Position numbers and translations under genes: made by a program
NCBI RefSeq assembly: GCF_018129005.1
Contig: NZ_JAAEDL010000007.1
Coordinates: 163,072-227,071, forward strand
DNA from: Neoroseomonas eburnea
GTDB taxonomy: Bacteria; Pseudomonadota; Alphaproteobacteria; Acetobacterales; Acetobacteraceae
DNA: 64,000 nucleotides
Reading direction: 5' to 3'
Notes under the pieces: generated by a model
What the model saw: the letters and a program-made list of their open reading frames with translations, nothing else
Database searches by the model: none
Told to the model about the DNA's origin: nothing
Part shown: in pieces, positions 1 through 6,715 of the stretch
How positions within the stretch are numbered: the first letter of the stretch is position 1
How the letters are laid out: every line of letters begins with the position of its first letter

Positions 1-34
1 CACCGGCGTCGCGCTGGCTCCTGCGGCCGGCTGA
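1..34 (+). CDS. possible C-terminal tail of an upstream gene (partial)
   Basis: Frame 2 is open from the window edge to TGA at 32-34 and encodes TGVALAPAAG. It stops 4 bases before the ATG of the channel gene, which would fit a tight operon. The stretch is too short to assign and could be chance. Confidence 0.3.
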   Translation, partial: TGVALAPAAG

Positions 35-38
35 GCAG

Positions 39-998
39 ATGCGCGGCGGGGCCGAGGCACGATACCGGCCCCCCGAGGGCTGGTTCCGCTCGACGCTGAT
101 GACGCTGGGCTTCGGCCTGCTCGTCGCCGGCGGCGTGGCCGACCAGGAGACGCCCTTTCCCTTCCTGGTGATCGGCGTCGCGGCGCTCGGCCTCGGCACG
201 CTCTATCTTCTGTTCCCGCACGGGCTGCACTTCGCCTTCGGCACCAGCGCGGGGCTCGCGGTCTATGCCTGCCTCTTCACGGTGATGGGGCGGGCGGCCT
301 TTCCGGATGCGCCGGGCTGGTCGCGCGCGCCGGCCTTCCTGATGCCGGTCGCGGCCTTCCTGCTTGCCGTCTGGTGGCGGCGGCGCCACCTGCGGCTGGT
401 GGCCGAGGCGGCACACCCGTTCGATCTCCAGCACCTGCCGCGCATGGCGCGCTGGCTGATCCCGGTCTGGGCGGTGGGTGCCTTCTCGCTCGCCCTGCCG
501 GTGAACCGGCTGCCGGTCTTCGAGCAGGGCACGGCGGTATTGGCCGCCATGGCGGTGATTTCGTTGATCGTGGCCGCCTCGGTCCGCGGCGTGGTGCTGC
601 TGCTGACGGACATGGCGCTGATCACCGAGGAACTCGCCGGTCGCGTGTCCCGCATGCTGGTGCCGGTGGTCGCCTTCCTGGCGATGTACGCCATGCTGGT
701 GATCGTCTTCGCCTGCCTCTACCGGATCGCGCAGGGGCTCTCGATGCATGCGTTGTTCCATGGGCCGCAGGGGCCGCTGCCGCTGCCATTCCCGGATGCG
801 CTCTATTTCAGTCTGGTCACCCAGGCGACGGTCGGCTACGGCGACGTCACGCCGCATGACGACGGCATCAGGCTGCTGGCCTCCCTGCAGGTGATCCTGG
901 GCCAGGTGCTGCTGCTGTTCGGCTTCGCCGAGATCATGCGGACGCGGCGGGTGCTGGGCGGCGATCAGTCGCGCCGCCCCGGTGCCGCCGGGGACTAG
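39..998 (+). CDS. potassium channel family membrane protein
   Basis: Predicted inner-membrane ion channel of 319 residues. Several hydrophobic segments lie between residues 20 and 230. Near the C-terminus the selectivity-filter sequence TVGYGDVTP (residues 264-272) sits between two hydrophobic helices, the pore arrangement of the two-helix 'Ion_trans_2' potassium channel family. The extra N-terminal membrane helices make it longer than a minimal channel. No RCK/TrkA-N regulatory domain follows; the protein ends about 40 residues after the filter in an arginine-rich tail. K+ selectivity is inferred from the GYGD signature. The gene stands alone, 48 bp before the epimerase gene. Confidence 0.82.
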   Translation: MRGGAEARYRPPEGWFRSTLMTLGFGLLVAGGVADQETPFPFLVIGVAALGLGTLYLLFPHGLHFAFGTSAGLAVYACLFTVMGRAAFPDAPGWSRAPAFLMPVAAFLLAVWWRRRHLRLVAEAAHPFDLQHLPRMARWLIPVWAVGAFSLALPVNRLPVFEQGTAVLAAMAVISLIVAASVRGVVLLLTDMALITEELAGRVSRMLVPVVAFLAMYAMLVIVFACLYRIAQGLSMHALFHGPQGPLPLPFPDALYFSLVTQATVGYGDVTPHDDGIRLLASLQVILGQVLLLFGFAEIMRTRRVLGGDQSRRPGAAGD

Positions 999-1046
999 GC
1001 GGGTTTCCGCCGCAATCGGGCGGGACCATCGCCCGCGGTCGAGAGG

Positions 1047-2051
1047 ATGAGCGTCGCGATGGTGAGCCCGGAATTCTGGCGTGGCCGGCGGGTGCTGGTG
1101 ACGGGGGGCGCGGGCTTCCTCGGCTCCAACCTGTGTCATGCGCTGGCGCATCTCGGCGCGCGCGTCACCGCGCTCGACGCGATGATGCCCGATGGCGGCG
1201 CCTCCGCCCGCAACCTCGAAGGTGCGGGCGTGCTGCTGGTGCGCGGCGACATCCGCGACACCGAGCTGCACTCGCTCTGCGAGGGCGTGGACGTGCTGTT
1301 CAACATGGCGGCGCAGACCTCCCACATGGGCGGGCAGAAGGACCCGGTGGCGGACATCGCGATCAACGCCGTCGCCCAGGTGCGGCTGATCGGCGTGATG
1401 CGGGAAGTGGCGCCGAAGGCGACCGTGGTGCACGCCTCCACCCGCCAGTTCTACGGCCGGCCGCGCAGCCTGCCGGTCGACGAGTTGCATCCCGTCAACC
1501 CGCCCGACGCGAACGGCGTGTCGAAATGGGCAGGCGAGCAGTACTGGCTGCTGGAGCAGCGCGTGCATCACCGCCCCGTGGTCTCGCTGCGCCTGACCAA
1601 TTGCTACGGCCCGCGGCTGCGCATCCGGGATGCGCGGCAGACCTTCCTCGGCATCTGGATCCGCCGCGTGCTGGAAGGCGAGCCCTTCGAGGTCTGGGGC
1701 GGCGAGCAGCTCCGCGACCTGACCTATGTAGAGGACGTCACCGACGCCTTCCTGCTCGCCGCCGAGAAGGCGGGCGAACCGGCGCTCGCCGGCCAGGTCT
1801 TCAACCTCGGCGGCAGCCCGCCGACCTCGCTGCTCGATCTCGCGCAGCGGCTGATCGCGGCCAATGACGGCCAGGGGCATTTCGTCACCAAGGAATTCCC
1901 CGCCGACCGCGCGCCGATCGACATCGGCTCCTACGCCGCCGACGATCGCGCTTTCCGCGCCGCCGCCGGCTGGGCGCCGAGGGTCGACCTGGACGAGGGG
2001 TTGCGCCGATCCCTCGCATGGTATCGTCCGCGCCTGTCCGACTACCTCTGA
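1047..2051 (+). CDS. NAD-dependent epimerase/dehydratase (extended SDR)
   Basis: 334-residue sugar-nucleotide epimerase/dehydratase type enzyme. The Rossmann motif GGAGFLG lies at residues 20-26, followed by an NMAAQ stretch near 86 and the active-site region NGVSKWAGEQ at 156-165. The lysine of the family YxxxK motif is present (K160) but the tyrosine position is Asn156. A second possible start (ATG at 1059) would shorten it by four residues. It is followed 23 bp later by a DegT-type aminotransferase, so the pair probably makes an amino-deoxy sugar nucleotide for surface glycans. The substrate cannot be told from sequence. Confidence 0.85.
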   Translation: MSVAMVSPEFWRGRRVLVTGGAGFLGSNLCHALAHLGARVTALDAMMPDGGASARNLEGAGVLLVRGDIRDTELHSLCEGVDVLFNMAAQTSHMGGQKDPVADIAINAVAQVRLIGVMREVAPKATVVHASTRQFYGRPRSLPVDELHPVNPPDANGVSKWAGEQYWLLEQRVHHRPVVSLRLTNCYGPRLRIRDARQTFLGIWIRRVLEGEPFEVWGGEQLRDLTYVEDVTDAFLLAAEKAGEPALAGQVFNLGGSPPTSLLDLAQRLIAANDGQGHFVTKEFPADRAPIDIGSYAADDRAFRAAAGWAPRVDLDEGLRRSLAWYRPRLSDYL

Positions 2052-2074
2052 CGCCCGCTCGAAGGCCCACGCCC

Positions 2075-3217
2075 ATGAATGCGCCCATCGTGACCATGAT
2101 CCCCCAGGCCGACCCCGGCGCCGGCTATCGCGCCCAGAAGGCCGAGATCGACGCCGCCGTCGCCCGCGCGCTCGCGAGCGGCTGGTACATCCTCGGCAAG
2201 GAAGGCGCGGCCTTCGAACAGGAATTCGCCGCCTGGCTCGGCGCGGGCCAGCACGCCGTCGGCTGCGCCAACGGCACCGACGCGATCGCGCTGATCCTGC
2301 GTGGCCTCGGCATCGGGCCGGGCATGGCGGTCGCCACCGTCTCCCACACCGCGGTCGCGACCGTCGCCGCCATCGAGATGGTCGGCGCCACGCCGCTGCT
2401 GCTCGACATCGACCCCGACACCTACACGATGGATCCGGACGAACTCGTCTCCGTGCTCGACCATCCGCCGCCGGGGCTGCCGCCGATCAAGGCGGTGATC
2501 CCGGTGCACATCTACGGCCAGGCCTGTGACCTCGGCCCCATGCTGGAAGCGGCGCGCGCGGCCGGCATCCCGCTGATCGAGGACTGTGCCCAGTGCCACG
2601 GCGCGACCCTGGACGGGCGGAAGCTCGGCACTATCGGCGACGCGGCGGCGTTCAGCCTCTATCCGACCAAGAACCTCGGCGCGCTCGGCGACGGCGGGGT
2701 GCTGGCGACGCCGGATGCCGAACTCGCCGCGCGCATCGCCGCCATCCGGCAGTACGGGTGGAAGGAGCGCTACGTCAGCTCGATGGTGGGCGTGAATTCG
2801 CGCCTCGATGAAATTCAGGCGGCGATCCTGCGCGTGAAGCTGACGGCGCTCGATGCCGGCAATGCCCGTCGGCGCGCCATTGCCGCAGCCTATGACGAGG
2901 CGCTCGGCAACGGGCCGATCGCCCCCCCGGCGCGCCGGCCCGGCGCCGAGCACGTCTTCCACCAATACGTGCTGCGCACCGGGGACCGGCCCGCGGTGCA
3001 GGCGAAGCTGAAGGCGCAGGGGATCGGCACGGGTATCCACTACCCGGTGCCGGTGCACCTGCAATCCGCCTACAAGGACCGCACGCCGATCGGCCCCGCG
3101 GGCTGCGCCGAAACCGCGCGCGCGGCGGAGGAGGTATTCAGCCTGCCGATGTATCCGGAACTGAAGGATGCGCAGGTGGAGCAGGTCTGCGCGGCGCTGC
3201 GCGGCCTGGCCGACTGA
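2075..3217 (+). CDS. DegT/DnrJ/EryC1/StrS family aminotransferase
   Basis: PLP-dependent sugar aminotransferase of 380 residues. The start is the ATG at 2075, 23 bp after the epimerase stop; an upstream in-frame start at 2018 would overlap that gene. The family hallmark FSLYPTKNLGALGDGG is present with the Schiff-base lysine at about residue 199, and an acidic IEDCAQCHGA stretch at about 168-177 that usually contacts the PLP pyridine nitrogen. It probably aminates the keto-sugar nucleotide made by the preceding enzyme. Its stop codon directly abuts repeat R1. Confidence 0.9.
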   Translation: MNAPIVTMIPQADPGAGYRAQKAEIDAAVARALASGWYILGKEGAAFEQEFAAWLGAGQHAVGCANGTDAIALILRGLGIGPGMAVATVSHTAVATVAAIEMVGATPLLLDIDPDTYTMDPDELVSVLDHPPPGLPPIKAVIPVHIYGQACDLGPMLEAARAAGIPLIEDCAQCHGATLDGRKLGTIGDAAAFSLYPTKNLGALGDGGVLATPDAELAARIAAIRQYGWKERYVSSMVGVNSRLDEIQAAILRVKLTALDAGNARRRAIAAAYDEALGNGPIAPPARRPGAEHVFHQYVLRTGDRPAVQAKLKAQGIGTGIHYPVPVHLQSAYKDRTPIGPAGCAETARAAEEVFSLPMYPELKDAQVEQVCAALRGLAD

Positions 3218-3370
3218 CACCAGCGGCCGCAATTCGCGACCGCGGGTATCCGCCTTTTCGTGCCCTCAGGCGCCGGGCGCAAACCTCCGGTTTGCTTGGC
3301 TTCGCCGGACTGCCGGCGGGCCGCATTCGCGGCCTCGGCACGAGTCATTGACTCGTGCCGCTGGTATGAC
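3218..3370 (+). repeat. dispersed repeat R1, copy A (short form)
   Basis: About 153 bp starting at the aminotransferase stop codon. It matches the copies near 33331, 45997 and 49457. It contains the hairpins GCAAACC/GGTTTGC and GGCACGAGTC/GACTCGTGCC (10-bp stem, 3-nt loop, 3337-3359). It lacks the roughly 40-bp middle block, with its own hairpin, that the other copies carry. The ends are short inverted repeats (ACCAGCGGC / GCCGCTGGT). I see no gene in the remainder up to 3539. Confidence 0.8.
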
Positions 3371-3539
3371 AGCGGTCGCCGGAGGGACTGGCGCCGGCCA
3401 TCCCGTGGTCGACCCTTGCGTTGCCGTGTCGGCTTGTGTCCCGCGCGCGGCCGCGCCGCGCCGGCCGGGGGCAGGCCGCCGCGGCGGCCAGGTCGGCGGC
3501 ATCGGCGGGCGCGGCCTTCCGCACCCGCCGTGAGGCGGT

Positions 3540-4280
3540 TCAGCGCAGCTCGAGCGCCCGGATGATCGGGATCATGCTGTGCACGTGCGGCGACTGCGTC
3601 GGGCAGACGATGGTTTCGAGCGGCACGCCGACATGTGTGCCGACCAGGCTCACCGGGTCCCAGTTGCCGCGGTAGTTCGCGATCGGCGCGAAGGCCTCGT
3701 CGCCGCCGAGCGCGGCGAGCTTGTTCATCAGGCTGACCGCGAGGCCGCCGAGGCCGGCGGTGGGCAGGCTCGCGAGCACGCCCATGCCCGCGGAGCCGAT
3801 GCCGCCGACGGCCGAGCGGATCGGGTTGGAGGAGAGCTGGTTGACCAGGGCCAGCGCACCCGGCGCGTTCCAGCTGATCCCCGGCAGCCCGAGGATGGCG
3901 CCGACGAGCTGCACATAGGCGCCGCCGAGGGAATGGCCGGTCAGCCAGGTGATCTCGGCGCGGGCGGCCACGGAGGCGGTGAACTCGACCGCGTCGTTCA
4001 GCTTCATCGCCAGGGCGTTCAGGCCGAGGCCGATGCCGCCGAGATCCTCCACCAGCGCGTCCTGCAGATCGTCGGTGCCGCGGAAGCAGACGCAGGCGAT
4101 CCGGTTGCGGCTGCCCCGCCAATAGGCACGGGCGAGGAAATTGTCCTTCTTGCACTCGTGCAGGTCCTGGATCTGGTTGGTGTGCCAGTCCCGGAGCATG
4201 TCGGATTCTGAAACATCGTTGTAAACATCGGCGGCGATCTTTGCCATGTTCAGAATGTCGTACATTCTGGTCTTTCCCAA
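3540..4280 (-). CDS. class 3 lipase-like alpha/beta hydrolase
   Basis: 246-residue predicted lipase/esterase. The nucleophile elbow GHSLGG places the catalytic Ser at residue 117. An FRGTDD motif (about 66-71) matches the conserved RGT element of the fungal-type lipase family. The likely Asp is in GNWDPVS (about 208) and the His in SPHVHS (about 232-234). There is no signal peptide, so it is probably cytoplasmic or exported by another route. The first 30 codons (MYDILNMAK...) are less G+C-rich than their neighbours; MYDIL at 4265 is an alternative start. The gene stands alone with repeats on both sides, which may indicate transfer. Substrate unknown. Confidence 0.72.
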   Translation of the reverse strand: MGKTRMYDILNMAKIAADVYNDVSESDMLRDWHTNQIQDLHECKKDNFLARAYWRGSRNRIACVCFRGTDDLQDALVEDLGGIGLGLNALAMKLNDAVEFTASVAARAEITWLTGHSLGGAYVQLVGAILGLPGISWNAPGALALVNQLSSNPIRSAVGGIGSAGMGVLASLPTAGLGGLAVSLMNKLAALGGDEAFAPIANYRGNWDPVSLVGTHVGVPLETIVCPTQSPHVHSMIPIIRALELR

Positions 4281-4352
4281 TGCGGCTAGGTGGCGCGAAG
4301 TACTACGGCCTGGGCCGCCTCTGGGCTAGCGAGGAAGATCACCTGCAAAGGC

Positions 4353-4376
4353 ATGGTGTGAGGCATTTCACACCAT
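4353..4376. promoter_or_regulatory. inverted repeat upstream of the lipase gene
   Basis: A perfect 9-bp inverted repeat, ATGGTGTGA / TCACACCAT with a 6-nt spacer, lies about 75 bp upstream of the lipase start in an otherwise GC-rich gap. Its size and position suit a dimeric repressor operator. No adjacent regulator gene suggests which one. Confidence 0.35.
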
Positions 4377-4387
4377 CGCAACGAAGT

Positions 4388-4523
4388 GCGGGGCGGGCTC
4401 TGCCCTCCCCGGACCCCACCCGCCAAAGGCCACAGGGCCTTTGGAAACCAATACCAAAGTGATCGCGGGTGCAGGGGAGCGTGTCCCCTGCCGGGGGAGT
4501 CCGAGGGGGTGGAGCGCCCTCGG
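4388..4523. repeat. single R2 hairpin unit plus associated hairpins
   Basis: An R2 unit (4388-4449): a GC-rich hairpin followed by CCAAAGGCC/GGCCTTTGG with a 4-nt loop. Two more hairpins follow: GCAGGGGA/TCCCCTGC (4471-4491) and CCGAGGG/CCCTCGG (4501-4523). It ends 10 bp from the stop of the minus-strand nitronate monooxygenase gene, so it may also terminate transcription. Confidence 0.7.
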
Positions 4524-4532
4524 GGCAACTCG

Positions 4533-5531
4533 TCAGGCCGCCGCCCGCCGCCCCCAATCCGGATTCACCAGCGGCGAGGCTGCGCCGAGCGCGCGCCGCG
4601 CCTCGAGGTATTCCGCATGCAGGCGGTCCACCAGCGCGGCGGCGGGCACCACCTTCCGCACGCCGCTGACCGACTGCCCCGCGCCCCAGATGTCCTTCCA
4701 CTTCTTCTTGCGATCGGAGCCGAAATTCATCGCGCTCGGGTCGGAGGTCGGCAGGCTTTCCGGGTCGAGCCCGGCCCTGCGCAGCGAGGGCTTGAGGTAG
4801 TTGCCGTGCACGCCGGTGACGAGGTTGGTGTAGACGATGTCCTCCGCGCCGCTCGCGACCAGCATCGCCTTGTAGTCCTCGACCGCGCGGGCTTCCTCGG
4901 TGGCGATGAAGGCGGTGCCCATGTAGGCGAAGTCGGCGCCCATCGCCTCCGCCGCCAGGATCGACCGGCCATGGGCGATCGAGCCCGACAGCGCGACCGG
5001 CCCGTCGAACCAGGCGCGGGTCTCCTGCATGATGGCGAAGGGGGATTGCGCGCCGGCATGCCCGCCGGCGCCCGCGGCCACCAGCACCAGCCCGTCCGCG
5101 CCCTTCTCGATCGCCTTGTGGGCGAAGGTCTGGTTGATCACGTCGTGCAGCACGTGGCCGCCGTAGGAATGGATCGCCTGGTTCACCTCGGGCCGCGCGC
5201 CGAGGCTGGTGATGATCACCGGCACCTGGTGCTTCACGCAGAGCGCCAGATCCTGCTCCAGCCGGTCGTTGGAGCGGTGGACGATGAGGTTGATGGCGAA
5301 GGGCGCGCTCGGGCGGTCCGGGTGCTCGGCATCATGGGCGGCGAGCCGCTGCTTGATCTCCGCCAGCCATTCGTCGAGCTGCTCCACCGGGCGCGCGTTC
5401 AGCGAGGGCATGGCCCCGATCATGCCGGAGGTGCATTGCGCCACCACCAGCTCCGGCACCGAGATGATGAACAGCGGCGAGCCGATCAGCGGCAGGCGGA
5501 GGCGCCCCTTGAGCCGTTCTTGCAGGGTCAT
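4533..5531 (-). CDS. nitronate monooxygenase family flavoprotein
   Basis: 332-residue FMN-dependent TIM-barrel protein of the nitronate monooxygenase (2-nitropropane dioxygenase) family. The N-terminal LPLIGSPLFIIS segment, the central phosphate-binding AAGAGGHAG motif (about 152-160) and the later MGTAFIATEE segment are all family features. Family members oxidise alkyl nitronates to carbonyl compounds and nitrite; the physiological substrate, which may include propionate-3-nitronate, is not evident. A likely separate gene lies 81 bp upstream. Confidence 0.85.
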   Translation of the reverse strand: MTLQERLKGRLRLPLIGSPLFIISVPELVVAQCTSGMIGAMPSLNARPVEQLDEWLAEIKQRLAAHDAEHPDRPSAPFAINLIVHRSNDRLEQDLALCVKHQVPVIITSLGARPEVNQAIHSYGGHVLHDVINQTFAHKAIEKGADGLVLVAAGAGGHAGAQSPFAIMQETRAWFDGPVALSGSIAHGRSILAAEAMGADFAYMGTAFIATEEARAVEDYKAMLVASGAEDIVYTNLVTGVHGNYLKPSLRRAGLDPESLPTSDPSAMNFGSDRKKKWKDIWGAGQSVSGVRKVVPAAALVDRLHAEYLEARRALGAASPLVNPDWGRRAAA

Positions 5532-5612
5532 GTCGTTTCCTCGCGGTCTTCGCGACAGGCTTGCCGCGATGCGGCACGGCTGTCGAGGGGGAGACGGCGC
5601 CGGGCCGGCCGG

Positions 5613-6575
5613 TCAGGCGAGGGCCGAGGCCGCCCTGCCGAGAGCCGGCCGGATGGAGGCCACCAGGCGATCCGACACCTCCCGCATCCTGTCGCCGGGC
5701 CCGGACCAGTTGGCGCCCCAGAAGAAGGTCGCGCGCACCGGGCCGGCGACCATCTGCCCGGCGACCGCGATGGCCTGGGAGTCGTTCCAGTCGATGCTGC
5801 CGCCCTTGCCGTAGGCGATGACATCGGGCGGGGCGATCCGCGGCATGGCGTCGGCCATGGCGCTGATGCGCTTGAACTCGGCCAGGGAGGAGGCCTCGCC
5901 GAAGACCTGTCCGGCGAGGACGCGCTCATACCAGGTGCAGAGATCCAGCGCGGTGCTGACCATGGTCTGATGCGGGTTGATCGGGGCGAGCGGCGTGCCG
6001 ACCGGGTGGCCATCGGCGATCCGGCCCATTGCCGCCCAGCCGAGATCGGTGCCCGGCGCCGCGCCGGCGAGGGTCGAGAACAGGATGCGCGTCGAATCCG
6101 GCAGGCGGGTCCCGGCCAGGCCCATCCCCGCGATCAGGGCGCGCACGCGCGCCGCGCCGATGCGGTGCAGGGCGATGTCGGTCGCGGTGTTGTCGCTGTG
6201 CGCGATCATCGCCTCCAGCACCGTCCGCGCCGGGGCGGTGCCGGTGAGCCCGCCGAGCACGGGGCTGATGAGGGAACGGTGCTCGTCGTTCACCGCCAGG
6301 GGCTCGTCGAGGGAGAGACGGCCCGCCTCGACCTCCTGCAGCCAGGCGCCGAGGATGAAGGTCTTGAGGCAACTGCCGACGAAGATCGGCGCGGAGGCGC
6401 GATGCGCGGCCTGAAGGCTGCCTCTCGGGCCGCTGGCCCGGAGCAGCACCGCGGTCTCCCCGGGCAGGGCGGCGAAGGCGCGCACCAGATCGTCGATTTC
6501 GGCGATGGCGGGCTGCGCCAGGGCGGCCGGCGCGGGGCCGAGGGCCAGCAGCAGCGGGAGGTGGCGGCGGCGCAT
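5613..6575 (-). CDS. class A beta-lactamase-like serine hydrolase, exported
   Basis: 320 residues with an N-terminal signal sequence (hydrophobic residues 6-20, AxA-type site near ALA-QP). It carries the penicillin-recognising fold signatures SxxK (SCLK, Ser68/Lys71) and SDN (127-129). The usual KTG triad is KGG (257-259), and I find no convincing ExxxN omega-loop motif carrying the general base of true class A enzymes. It may be a beta-lactamase variant, a D-Ala peptidase-like esterase or a peptidoglycan hydrolase. It is divergent from the next gene with a 140-bp shared upstream region. Resistance should not be assumed. Confidence 0.75.
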   Translation of the reverse strand: MRRRHLPLLLALGPAPAALAQPAIAEIDDLVRAFAALPGETAVLLRASGPRGSLQAAHRASAPIFVGSCLKTFILGAWLQEVEAGRLSLDEPLAVNDEHRSLISPVLGGLTGTAPARTVLEAMIAHSDNTATDIALHRIGAARVRALIAGMGLAGTRLPDSTRILFSTLAGAAPGTDLGWAAMGRIADGHPVGTPLAPINPHQTMVSTALDLCTWYERVLAGQVFGEASSLAEFKRISAMADAMPRIAPPDVIAYGKGGSIDWNDSQAIAVAGQMVAGPVRATFFWGANWSGPGDRMREVSDRLVASIRPALGRAASALA

Positions 6576-6715
6576 GGGCGGGTTCCCGTCCCGGTCGGCG
6601 CCGTGACGATGGCGGCTTGGCCGGGGCGGTGCAAGGCCGGCCTGACGTCACGCGTGGGCGGCGGGCCGTGCATTCCGACTCGCCTTCGGCATCTTCGCGA
6701 GTGCAGCATGTCGCC

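Noticed and set aside
3218..3370. R1 as a CRISPR or tRNA-like element
   Set aside because: Copies are dispersed over 46 kb, not spaced in an array, and no cloverleaf or CCA end can be drawn.
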